A DNA stretch of 64,000 bases from Oscillospiraceae bacterium. Its GTDB lineage: Bacteria > Bacillota > Clostridia > Oscillospirales > Oscillospiraceae. The translations under genes were made by a program, and so were the position numbers. The notes below the pieces were generated by a model. The model did no database searches, was not told the origin of the DNA, and saw only the letters and a program-made list of their open reading frames with translations. This document shows positions 1-7,820 of this stretch, in pieces. Position 1 is the first letter of the stretch. Each line of letters begins with the position of its first letter. The stretch spans positions 3,497,279 to 3,561,278 of the forward strand of contig AP025583.1 of the NCBI GenBank assembly GCA_022846095.1, in the 5' to 3' direction.

Positions 1-619
1 GATACGCGGGGCCCGTTGAGCGCAGCGCGTGACGGATCCCCTCCATCAGCGGTGTGCCGGAGAGGGAGGCGGTCAGCGCGGTGGAATCGGAGAGCGGGGA
101 GACCTTGTCCCCGAACAGAGCCCCCGTGACCACGGCCCCGGCGGCCAGATTGGCGGGCAGCCCCAGTCCGCCGGCGATGCTCATGCAGGCCACCCCCACG
201 GTGGCGACCGTACCCCACGAGGTCCCGGCGAGGGTGGAGACGGCCGTGCACAGCAGGCACACGGCGGGCAGGAACAGGCCGGGGGAAAGAAAGCGCATCC
301 CGCAGTAAATCAGGTAGGGGACGGTGCCACAGGCCATCCAGACCCCTATCATAAGGCCGACGGCCAGCAGGCGGACGACGGGGACGGCCATATTGCCGAC
401 GCTGCGCGCGATCTCCTCCTCCACCCGGCGGTAGGATCCGCCGAAGAGCACCAGCAGGACGCAGCACAGCGCGCTGTCGGCCAGCAGCAGGACGGCCGTG
501 TCGGCGTGGAGGCAAAAGACGCCGATGGGGATGACGCCGGCCGCGGTAAGGAGGATCAGCGCGCTCTGCCATGGTTTTGGCCGCCTCCCGCCGGTGCGGC
601 CGACCGAATCCGCCTCCAC
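1..619 (-). CDS. NhaC-family Na+/H+ antiporter, 3' end beyond window
   Basis: Membrane antiporter fragment of at least 206 residues; the C-terminal half lies left of the window. Reading the minus strand from a GTG at 619 gives hydrophobic helices, then the NhaC signature: LAGTSWGT followed by VVTGALFGDKVSPLSDST. It closely matches the same region of the complete antiporter just upstream (623-2044). The GTG lies one codon after that gene's TAG, in the same frame, with a GGGGGA stretch as weak ribosome site, so translation is probably coupled. The family exchanges external protons for sodium, sometimes malate/lactate; the substrate of this copy is unknown. The start is inferred; the next in-frame ATG would cut into the first helices. 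Confidence 0.82.
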   Translation of the reverse strand, partial: MEADSVGRTGGRRPKPWQSALILLTAAGVIPIGVFCLHADTAVLLLADSALCCVLLVLFGGSYRRVEEEIARSVGNMAVPVVRLLAVGLMIGVWMACGTVPYLIYCGMRFLSPGLFLPAVCLLCTAVSTLAGTSWGTVATVGVACMSIAGGLGLPANLAAGAVVTGALFGDKVSPLSDSTALTASLSGTPLMEGIRHALRSTGPAY

Positions 620-622
620 GGG

Positions 623-2044
623 CTAAGCGTCCCCCGTCTTTTTTCGAAGGAGCATGGTGCCGTCCCTGCGGAACACGCCGAAGCCGGTGATGATATAGAT
701 CAGAGCAAACAGGAGGCTGCAATAGGTGATGGGGGCGTACAGCGCGTAGGCGAACACGGGCACGCCCAGGGTGGTGGCGCAGAAGGCGCCCACGTTGCTC
801 CACGGCACCAGGGGCCCGAAGGCGGTGCCGGAGTCCTCCAGCATACGGGAGAGGTTCTTGCGGTGCAGGTCGTACTTGTCGTACAGGGGACCCAGCACGG
901 GGCCGACCACGGCAAAGGTGACGTAGTAGGCTCCCGTGATGCAGAACAGGAACATGTGCAGCAGGTAGCTGAGCACCATCAGGATACGGCTGTTCTTTGC
1001 AAATTTCGTGATGGCCGACAGCAGGACGTCGGTAATCCCAAGGGTCTGGAGCGGCGCGCCAAATACGGCGGCGCCGATGATAAGGCCGATGGAGTCAAAC
1101 ATGCTGGTCGCCCCTCCGCGCTGGACCATGGAGTTGACGATATCCACGCCGGTGTCGCCGGTGAAGCCCTTGTAGAGGGCGGTCAGCGTGGCGGACAGGC
1201 TCTCGCCCTGTATGGCCACGGCCAGGATGACGCCCAGGAAAATGCCCACGGCAAAGACGGGCAGGGTGGGCTTCTGGCGGAAAATCAGGAACAGCACCAC
1301 CAGAGGGGGCAGCAGCAGCAGCGGATTCATATTAAAATTGGCGCTCAGCGTATTCATGATAAGCTGGTACTGCTCGCCGTCCACCGTGCCGCCGCTGAAA
1401 CGCAGGCCCAGGAAGAAGGCCATGATCAGGCCCACCACCAGGCTTGGCACGGTGGTAAAGAGCATGGACTTAATGTGATCCATAATATCCACGCCCGACA
1501 TGGCGGGGGCCAGGATGGTGGTATCGGAGAGAGGGGAGAGCTTGTCGCCAAAAATGGCGCCGGTGATGACGCACCCCGCCGTATACGGCAGGGGAATCCC
1601 CAGTCCCGTGGACACGCCCATTAGCGCGATGCCGATGGTGCTCATGGTGCCCCAGGAGGTGCCGGTCATGATGGACATGAGCGCGCACAGGAGAATGGTG
1701 GCCACCAGGAAGATGGACGGCGGCAGGAATTTCAGGCCATAATACATCATAAAGGGGACGGTGCCGGAGATCATCCAGGAGCCCACCATCAGGCCCACAA
1801 AGAGCAGGATCAGAACCGCCACCGAGATACGCTTGACGGTCTCCTTCATATCCTCCTCGATGTCGGCCCACCGGACGCCGAAGGCCATGCCCAGCAATGA
1901 GACCAGCATTCCGGCGGAGACAAGGCAGACCACGGGCTTGGCTTTCAGCCCCACGATGCCGAAGAGAACCACGAAGACCGCGATAACCAGGAGCAGGACG
2001 CACTGCCACACCTGCAGCGTTTTTTTACCGGTAGATTCCTCCAT
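623..2044 (-). CDS. nhaC: NhaC-family Na+/H+ antiporter
   Basis: Integral membrane antiporter of 473 residues, normal length for NhaC. About 11-12 hydrophobic segments are visible, with the family signature around residues 128-180 (MTGTSWGT, then ITGAIFGDKLSPLSDTT). It should exchange Na+ for H+ across the cytoplasmic membrane; some relatives swap organic acids. The ATG at 2044 follows GGAAAGGAG and GAAAGGAAC. It is the second gene of an operon behind the DUF3604 gene (33-nt gap) and is followed almost without gap by a paralogue at 1-619. Expression is probably driven from the sigma-54 promoter at 4107-4124. Confidence 0.9.
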   Translation of the reverse strand: MEESTGKKTLQVWQCVLLLVIAVFVVLFGIVGLKAKPVVCLVSAGMLVSLLGMAFGVRWADIEEDMKETVKRISVAVLILLFVGLMVGSWMISGTVPFMMYYGLKFLPPSIFLVATILLCALMSIMTGTSWGTMSTIGIALMGVSTGLGIPLPYTAGCVITGAIFGDKLSPLSDTTILAPAMSGVDIMDHIKSMLFTTVPSLVVGLIMAFFLGLRFSGGTVDGEQYQLIMNTLSANFNMNPLLLLPPLVVLFLIFRQKPTLPVFAVGIFLGVILAVAIQGESLSATLTALYKGFTGDTGVDIVNSMVQRGGATSMFDSIGLIIGAAVFGAPLQTLGITDVLLSAITKFAKNSRILMVLSYLLHMFLFCITGAYYVTFAVVGPVLGPLYDKYDLHRKNLSRMLEDSGTAFGPLVPWSNVGAFCATTLGVPVFAYALYAPITYCSLLFALIYIITGFGVFRRDGTMLLRKKTGDA

Positions 2045-2077
2045 GTTCCTTTCTTCTCCTTTCCAATCCGTTGTGTT

Positions 2078-4054
2078 CTAATCCTCGTAGACAACCCAAA
2101 TAGGGCTTGCCCAGGCCATGGCCTTATCCTTCTGCATCACGCGGGCGTAGTAGTAGGACCAGGTGCCGTTACACACCCCCGAGTTGTCCTCGAAGGTGAC
2201 GGACAGCTCCCGGCCGCCTTCGCAGGCGCGCCTGCAAATCACGCCGCCGTCCCGGATGATCTCAATGCAGTCCACCTCGCCGGTCCCAATTGCCTTCACC
2301 TCCAGCGTCAGGGGGGCGCCGCGCTTGAGCCTCAGCTCCCGGCCCATGGGGGCCCCGTTGAGGCGGAACCAGAGCAGGATCCGCTCCCCCGTGGTGGCGT
2401 AGACGCTGCGCTCCCACATGGCGTTGAACACGTGCTCCCTGTCCAGCTCGTCGGTCATCACGCAGGTGAGGCCGCCCCGGTAGCTGCGGTTTTCAAAGAC
2501 CCAGTAGGTAAACCCGGGCTGGCCGGAGTGGGTGTCGCTGGCCCCGACGAACCCCAGCCTGTGCCCGCGGGCCAGGGCGTCCTGCACGCAGTGCCCCTTG
2601 TAATCCGATCCGCCGATGATGGGTCGCTCGCAGCCCTCGCACTCGGAGCTGCCCCAGGAGGAGTAGATCTCAATCAGCCGCTGGAAGTGCTCGTTGTGCA
2701 GGGACAGGTTATTGAGCATCACGCTTTTCGCCGTGTGGTGGGGAATGGTGATGGCGCGCAACTGGTGCTCCTCCAGCCGCTTCCAGAGCTGCTCCGGGGT
2801 ATAGCTGCCCTCGTCACAGCAGCGGAAGAGGGGGGCGTCGTAGTCGGCGTAATAGACGTTGCGGTCGCCGCCGTACTGGGGGCCGGGCGCATCGTTGTGG
2901 TACTCGTACCCCAGCAGGGGAACGAACACGCCGGGCTGGTAGAACCTGCGGTTGATCTGCCGGATCTGCTCCCACTCGCCGTCGGTCATATAACAGCTCA
3001 GCGCGTCGCGGCAGGTGGCGTCATCGTCCGTATAGCGGCCCGCGCCGGGGTCGGACAGGCAGCAGAAGTCCAGCCCCGCGACCTCCTTGCCGTACTCATA
3101 GTAGCCCTCGCCGCTGCCCTGGCCCCACTGGATGGCGGTGTGTCCGTGGATGTCGCCCCAATAGAACTTTGTCCCGGAGGGCTCCGATGTACACAGCGTG
3201 GGGTTGCTGAGGGCGCTGAACCCCCTTTGCCCGTCGAGGGCGCGGAGATAGGCGGTACACGGCGCGGACAGCGTAACGGCGGCGTTACGCAGCCCCCCGT
3301 CCTCCCGGTCAAACCGCACGCTTCCCAGCTTCTCCTCCCCGCAGTACAGCTCCACCAGGCCCTCGTAATCAAAGGCCAGGTTCTGGAAGCGATCCAGCGC
3401 GGCGAGGATCACCTTGAAGGGCTGGCCGGCCACGGTGTTGGAGGGGATAATGACGTTCAGGCGGCAGGCCTCCAGGGGCAGGACGTTGACAAAGGGGACG
3501 CTGGAGCAGAGGGAGAACCCGCTGAACGGGGCGGCGCCGTTTCCGTCGGGGTCGACGGCCACATCGAATTGCAGGGGCCCCAGGGTGTTGGGGGCGTACG
3601 CCCCGTCGGCGCCGTAGGAGTCGTCCCCGTAGATCAGCCTCACCTGATCCCCGGCGCGCAGCGCCCCGCCGGTCACGCGCACGTACACGTTGGCGCCGGT
3701 GTGCTCGGTGTTGTTCTCCTGCTTGGTGCGGGTAAAGCTCTTGCGGTGCCACACATTTTTCCGGAACTCCAAGGACAGGTTCACGCCGGGCTTGTCCGTT
3801 TCTGCGCGGACATAGCCGGGCCGGATGGGGAGCTCGGCTTGGGGCGCGGCAAACCCGAAGGGGATACTGAAGCGTATGACGCCGCCGGTCTGGATGGCCT
3901 CGCGGCCCACTGTGTAGGTGATGCGGTACGTCTGGTACTGGCCGGCCCGGACAGATGCGGGGGAGACGGTTACGGTACCCAGGGTATCCCTGACCTCCTC
4001 CATTCCGCTGCGGCTGACCACGGGTCGGCCATAATACTTGCAGATACGGCTCAT
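2078..4054 (-). CDS. DUF3604 family protein (PHP-like metal hydrolase fold)
   Basis: Protein of 658 residues. The first ~270 residues are beta-rich. The rest has the DUF3604 pattern: FYWGDIHGHTAIQ, a conserved PHHTAK, GGSDYKG and GASDTHSGQPG, histidine/aspartate clusters typical of PHP-like phosphoesterase folds. The reaction catalysed by this family is not established. No signal peptide is visible, so it is probably cytoplasmic. The start is the ATG at 4054, preceded by AAGGAGGAGG seven bases upstream. A longer frame opens at 4108, but that codon lies inside the sigma-54 promoter, so it is rejected. The gene leads an operon with two NhaC antiporters, suggesting that the product or substrate is an anion handled with Na+. 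Confidence 0.85.
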   Translation of the reverse strand: MSRICKYYGRPVVSRSGMEEVRDTLGTVTVSPASVRAGQYQTYRITYTVGREAIQTGGVIRFSIPFGFAAPQAELPIRPGYVRAETDKPGVNLSLEFRKNVWHRKSFTRTKQENNTEHTGANVYVRVTGGALRAGDQVRLIYGDDSYGADGAYAPNTLGPLQFDVAVDPDGNGAAPFSGFSLCSSVPFVNVLPLEACRLNVIIPSNTVAGQPFKVILAALDRFQNLAFDYEGLVELYCGEEKLGSVRFDREDGGLRNAAVTLSAPCTAYLRALDGQRGFSALSNPTLCTSEPSGTKFYWGDIHGHTAIQWGQGSGEGYYEYGKEVAGLDFCCLSDPGAGRYTDDDATCRDALSCYMTDGEWEQIRQINRRFYQPGVFVPLLGYEYHNDAPGPQYGGDRNVYYADYDAPLFRCCDEGSYTPEQLWKRLEEHQLRAITIPHHTAKSVMLNNLSLHNEHFQRLIEIYSSWGSSECEGCERPIIGGSDYKGHCVQDALARGHRLGFVGASDTHSGQPGFTYWVFENRSYRGGLTCVMTDELDREHVFNAMWERSVYATTGERILLWFRLNGAPMGRELRLKRGAPLTLEVKAIGTGEVDCIEIIRDGGVICRRACEGGRELSVTFEDNSGVCNGTWSYYYARVMQKDKAMAWASPIWVVYED

Positions 4055-4106
4055 AGGCGGACCTCCTCCTTCATTTCGCGGTATTTCGACGGACACCCCA
4101 TATACC

Positions 4107-4124
4107 ATGCAAGCGCCGTGCCAA
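4107..4124 (-). promoter_or_regulatory. Sigma-54 (-24/-12) promoter of the DUF3604-NhaC-NhaC operon
   Basis: On the minus strand the sequence reads TTGGCACGGCGCTTGCAT. This matches the sigma-54 consensus TGGCACG-N4-TTGCW exactly, with the invariant GG and GC ten bases apart. Transcription should start near 4096, about 40 bases before the ATG at 4054. A sigma-54 activator gene lies immediately upstream on the same strand. Confidence 0.92.
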
Positions 4125-4217
4125 GCCGGAGGCGGAGCCGCCGTATCTGGGCGGCGTTGAAATTGCAGCCGTCACAGGGGGGCTTTCCCCGCCCGCGGCG
4201 GGGAAAACCGCAAAAAT

Positions 4218-4258
4218 AATGGGATAAACAGGTGAATCATTCACCCGTTTATCCCATT
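4218..4258 (-). promoter_or_regulatory. 41-bp near-perfect palindrome: terminator and/or activator-binding site
   Basis: Two 20-base arms flank a single C at 4238 with only one mismatch (4230/4246). The arms begin AATGGGATAAAC. It lies 17 bases after the stop of the sigma-54 activator; on the minus strand it is followed by ATTTTTG, as in an intrinsic terminator. Its centre is about 140 bases upstream of the predicted start of the sigma-54 promoter, the usual place for an enhancer-type activator site. Either or both roles are possible. Confidence 0.75.
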
Positions 4259-4275
4259 TTCGGGGTTCTCCGCCG

Positions 4276-6279
4276 TCAGCGGGGGGAGAGGGCCTCCACC
4301 CCCTGGGGTGTGATGACCGTGCCCGCCCGGCCGGGGCGCATGTCAATCAGCCCGCGGGCGGCCATCTGGGTTAAAACGCCGCGTATTTCGTTCTCGGTCA
4401 GGCAGAGGCCGAACCGCTCCAGCTCCCCGCACAGGCTTCTCCGCCCCAGCCTCCGGCGGCTGCTGCGGGCCTCCAGCAGAATTTGCAGGATGGCCCGCTC
4501 GGGCGCATTGGACTGGGCCGGGACGGGGACCGCCGCCTCCCGCATGGAGGCGGGGAGGTCCGCCAGGGAAATCGCGGCCTGGAAGAGGTTCCCGAAGTAA
4601 TCCACACAGTTAATAAGCTCGCGCACATTGCCGGGCCAGGGGTAGCGGAGCAGGAACCCGGCCGTGGCCGCGTCGACGGTGTAGCAGTAGCTGCGCTGCG
4701 TGCGGAAGTAATCCATAAGCAGGGGGATGTCCTGTGCGTGCTCCCGCAGCGGGGAGAGCCGAAGCGGCAGCCCGTTCAGCCGGTAGTAGAGGTCGGGGCG
4801 GAATTTGTTCTCCCGCATCAGGGCGGAGGGGCACTTGTTGGTGGCGGCGATGATGCGGCAGTCCGTCCGGATGACCCGGTTGCCGCCCAGGCGGACAATC
4901 TCCTTCTCCTGGATGGCCCGCAGCAGCTGTCCCTGGAGGTGCAGCGGGATGTCCCCGATCTCGTCGAGAAAGAGGGTGCCGCCGTCCGCCAGCTCGAATT
5001 TGCCCACCTTGCCCTCCTTGAGCGCGCCGGTAAAGGCCCCGCGCTCATAGCCGAAGAGCTCGCTCTCAAGGAGGTTCTGGGGGATGGCCGCGCAGTTGAT
5101 CGCCACGAAATTCCGATCCTTACGGCTGGAGAGGCTGTGGATCGATTGAGCGGCCACCTCCTTCCCCGTGCCGGTCTCCCCGGTGATGAGCACGGGGACC
5201 GAGGACAGGGCGAAGCGCTGGATCATCCTGCGCTGCTCCTGCATGACGGGGCTGTCGCCCACCATGCTCTGCAGGCTGTAGCGCGGGTGGTGGGCGCCGT
5301 TGACAATCTGGCTTTTCAAGCTGTTCTGCCTGCGCTCAATCTGGTTGAAATTCTCGGTGAGCAGCAGGGTCCCCACGATCTCGTCGTTGTGCCGCAGCTG
5401 ATGCACCGAGACGGAGTAATAGTGGCCCTCCGCCTCCAGCAGCTTCCCCTGCACCTCCTGCCGCGCCTGGATAATCCGGGAAAGCGCGGGATCCTGGAAA
5501 ATGTCATACAGCTTTTTCCCCACGATCTCGCCCTTGCGCTTGCCCAGGCAGACCTCCTCCTCGCCGTTGGTGCGCACGACGTTCATATTCTGGTCCGCGA
5601 ATATGACGCCCTTTTTGACAATGTCCATAAGCTCGTCCAGCTGCCGCTCCATAAAGCTGGATCGGTCCAGAAGGGACTCCAGGCCGTATTCGCAGACCAT
5701 GACCGAGCGGAAGTAGCTCTGGATGCGGGGTTCGGTCAGGAGATCCTGGCAGTTCAGCTTTGTGAGCAGCTCGGTAATGGTCAGCGGGGAGAGCTCGCGG
5801 TGCCCCAGATCGATGACGCGCTCAATGCTCTTCGGCACAAACTGGGCCTCGCCGTTGGTGATGGCGGTCCTAAGCTTGGGGTAGGAGCGCTTCCCCGGAT
5901 AAAAAAGGGCGTAATCGATGTGCGTGAGGCCCAGGTTTTGAAAGAGCAGGACCGAATCGGCTGCCATAGCCCGGTTGAGGTTGACATAGAGCACCTTTTT
6001 GTCCTCGGTAAACCGGCGCATCGTCTCGTAAGCGGCGCGGCTGATGGTCAACTCGATAATAATGACCTGCGTCCGGCTGCTGAGCTTCTTTGCCACCATG
6101 CGGTAGTGGGAGTAGACGTTGAACATGACCGCGTCCAGGTCCAGCACCGAGTTTTGAATGAGCAGTTCATCCAGGGAGCACTCGTAAAAGGTGAACCACT
6201 CGCCCAACAGGCGCTCCAGCTTGTCCCGGTAAAAATTGCGTACGGTACTCTGTGTGACGATGCCAATCCGCTTTTTCAT
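4276..6279 (-). CDS. Sigma-54-dependent transcriptional activator (PAS + AAA+)
   Basis: Bacterial enhancer-binding protein of 667 residues. The N-terminal ~200 residues resemble the PrpR-type sensor region. A PAS-like domain follows (about 215-320). The AAA+ core (about 340-570) has Walker A GETGTGKE, the sigma-54 contact loop GAFTGA, Walker B GGTLFLDEIGD and the WPGNVREL sensor. The C-terminal ~85 residues are arginine-rich and look like a winged helix rather than the usual Fis-type helix-turn-helix. Of two adjacent ATGs, 6279 is seven bases from GGAGG and 6282 four, so 6279 is preferred. It very probably activates the -24/-12 promoter at 4107-4124. Confidence 0.93.
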   Translation of the reverse strand: MKKRIGIVTQSTVRNFYRDKLERLLGEWFTFYECSLDELLIQNSVLDLDAVMFNVYSHYRMVAKKLSSRTQVIIIELTISRAAYETMRRFTEDKKVLYVNLNRAMAADSVLLFQNLGLTHIDYALFYPGKRSYPKLRTAITNGEAQFVPKSIERVIDLGHRELSPLTITELLTKLNCQDLLTEPRIQSYFRSVMVCEYGLESLLDRSSFMERQLDELMDIVKKGVIFADQNMNVVRTNGEEEVCLGKRKGEIVGKKLYDIFQDPALSRIIQARQEVQGKLLEAEGHYYSVSVHQLRHNDEIVGTLLLTENFNQIERRQNSLKSQIVNGAHHPRYSLQSMVGDSPVMQEQRRMIQRFALSSVPVLITGETGTGKEVAAQSIHSLSSRKDRNFVAINCAAIPQNLLESELFGYERGAFTGALKEGKVGKFELADGGTLFLDEIGDIPLHLQGQLLRAIQEKEIVRLGGNRVIRTDCRIIAATNKCPSALMRENKFRPDLYYRLNGLPLRLSPLREHAQDIPLLMDYFRTQRSYCYTVDAATAGFLLRYPWPGNVRELINCVDYFGNLFQAAISLADLPASMREAAVPVPAQSNAPERAILQILLEARSSRRRLGRRSLCGELERFGLCLTENEIRGVLTQMAARGLIDMRPGRAGTVITPQGVEALSPR

Positions 6280-6322
6280 CATAATACCTCCCCCGCCGCC
6301 GCAGTATCGGTGTATATGGCCC

Positions 6323-6331
6323 ATCATAACA
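6323..6331 (-). promoter_or_regulatory. Extended -10 promoter element for the sigma-54 activator gene
   Basis: The minus strand reads TGTTATGAT, an extended -10 box, about 45 bases ahead of the activator's ATG. No strong -35 box is present (best TTCGCA with an 18-base spacer). It implies constitutive low-level expression by the housekeeping sigma factor. Confidence 0.45.
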
Positions 6332-6382
6332 CAGACGCGTCCATTTTGCGAACGGTGACTTCTTCCACACCGTTTCAGACAG

Positions 6383-6415
6383 AAAGCGCCCGCTGAAAAA
6401 TCAGCGGGCGCTTTT
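6383..6415 (-). terminator. Terminator after the nucleoside-salvage operon
   Basis: A 14-base perfect stem (AAAGCGCCCGCTGA and its complement) encloses a four-base loop, directly after the stop at 6417. The T-run is better on the plus strand (CTTTTCC) than on the minus strand (CTTTCTG), but only minus-strand genes end here. Confidence 0.75.
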
Positions 6416-6416
6416 C

Positions 6417-7820
6417 CTATGTCCCCATGGCGAACACGGTGTCCAGGTTGAGCATAAACGGGTAGTAGACCCCGTTGAGGTTGCTCATGGGCAGCACGTC
6501 GTCGGAGATTTGAATATTGAGCACCTCGCGCATAACCCGCTGCCGGGCGGAGATGCGCCCCCACACCGCGGGGTAGAGGCGCATCAGCTCCTCCCGCCCC
6601 GCCCGGGAGGCCACCACCACCGCATCCTCGCAGATGGAGGTGCGCACGGGGCAGGAGCCGCTGGCGATGATGTCCGCCTGCAGGAACTCCCCGTCCAGCA
6701 GCGTATGTGTGGATTCCGCGGAAAACGCGCTGTTGAGCCACTCCTCCGTGCCGGTGCCGTGGCCCGGGTTGAGCGTAATCCCGTGCTCCTCCCGGCTGAT
6801 GTTGCGGTAGACCGCCCGGTACATCTCGCTGCATTGGGCCCCCACCCCGGCCGCCTCGTACCAGGCCGCCATGGCGGCGAAATGCTTCTTGTAAAAGGTC
6901 TCGTAGTAGGGCCTGAGCTCCTTCTTCCAGGAGTTGAGATCGTAGGCCGCCACCGATATTTTGGAGGTCAGGTTCCCCCGCACGGAGTAGCAGATTCCGC
7001 ACACGTCCCCCAGGGAGAGGGTCTGTCCGGGCAGCGGGGACTTCAGCCCCAGCTCCACGCTCCTGGGGCCGAAGTTGATCATGGGGTGGACGTTCAGCGG
7101 CTCCAGGCCGCCCATGGCGCAGGCGCTGAGTTCAAGCTCGCTGATGCCCGGCTTGAGCCGCCGCAGCATCCGCTGCACCGCCCCGGCGCTCCGGCACCCG
7201 GCGTACTCCGCCCAGGCGATCTCCCTGGCCGAGTGGAGGGTGAGCCGGATCCCATCGGGGTAGCCCGTCAGCTCCCGCCCGAAGTTGACCACCTGCTCCC
7301 CGGGGCACAGGCTGTACAGGGCGGCGAGGATGTACGCGGGTATGTCGAAGGTGTGGGCGGGGTCCCCCTCGCAGCCGTCCTCAAAGTACTTCATCCCCAC
7401 CACGCCCACCCTGCGGCCGGGCCTAATCCCGGCCTCCGCCAGCAGCTGGGAGAGGGGCCGCAGCCGCTCTCTGGGCTGCCCCTGGAGGCTGAAATTCTGG
7501 TAGAGCATCCGCCGGATAGGGTAGGGCACCTGCTCGCTGTAGGCCAGCCCCTCGTTGCCCGCGATCAGCGTGACGTGCCCCTCCCGGTCCGCCAGGAGGA
7601 GGCACTCCTCAAACCGGCAGTCGTAGCTGGTAAAATACTCGATATTGGAGAAGTGCTCCCTGTCCCCGTAGATCAGCACCGTGTCCACATCCCGCTCGCC
7701 CATGCGCTCCACCAGCAGGCGCAGGCGGAGCTGGTAGTCCTCCCGCCCCAGCAGCACCGGCTCCGGCCGGTCTATCTGCGTAAACAGGGGATGGCTCTTC
7801 ACTAGCTTTACTTCCGGCAT
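6417..7820 (-). CDS. M24 (creatinase/aminopeptidase P-like) family protein, degenerate metal site
   Basis: Protein of 467 residues: a creatinase-type N-terminal domain (about 25-190) and a pita-bread-like C-terminal domain. The histidine-glycine element (NPGHGTGTEEW) and a late glutamate (TSICEDAVVVA) are visible. The usual paired aspartates are not clear: the expected region reads LSLGDVCGICYSVRGN instead of D-x-G plus D-x-T. It may be a hydrolase with changed metal demand or a non-catalytic binding protein. The ATG at 7820 follows GGGAGGAG and overlaps the adenine deaminase stop by 13 bases. It is last in the nucleoside operon; its role there is unknown. Confidence 0.7.
   Translation of the reverse strand: MPEVKLVKSHPLFTQIDRPEPVLLGREDYQLRLRLLVERMGERDVDTVLIYGDREHFSNIEYFTSYDCRFEECLLLADREGHVTLIAGNEGLAYSEQVPYPIRRMLYQNFSLQGQPRERLRPLSQLLAEAGIRPGRRVGVVGMKYFEDGCEGDPAHTFDIPAYILAALYSLCPGEQVVNFGRELTGYPDGIRLTLHSAREIAWAEYAGCRSAGAVQRMLRRLKPGISELELSACAMGGLEPLNVHPMINFGPRSVELGLKSPLPGQTLSLGDVCGICYSVRGNLTSKISVAAYDLNSWKKELRPYYETFYKKHFAAMAAWYEAAGVGAQCSEMYRAVYRNISREEHGITLNPGHGTGTEEWLNSAFSAESTHTLLDGEFLQADIIASGSCPVRTSICEDAVVVASRAGREELMRLYPAVWGRISARQRVMREVLNIQISDDVLPMSNLNGVYYPFMLNLDTVFAMGT

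Noticed and set aside
29-1624. 531-codon plus-strand open frame, rich in Gly/His/Gln/Asp
   Set aside because: Mirror of the NhaC genes in GC-rich DNA; low-complexity composition, no ribosome site, covers two real genes on the other strand.
4055-4108. Longer start for the DUF3604 protein at 4108
   Set aside because: It would place the sigma-54 -12 box inside the gene; ATG 4054 has an ideal AAGGAGGAGG site.
2432-4219. 595-codon plus-strand frame opposite DUF3604
   Set aside because: Val/Gly/Ala-rich mirror sequence without start signal; opposite a well-supported gene.
6280-7002. N-terminal extension of the sigma-54 activator
   Set aside because: The extension is antisense-frame Arg/Gly-rich sequence of the M24 gene and crosses a terminator; the true ATG lies beside GGAGG.
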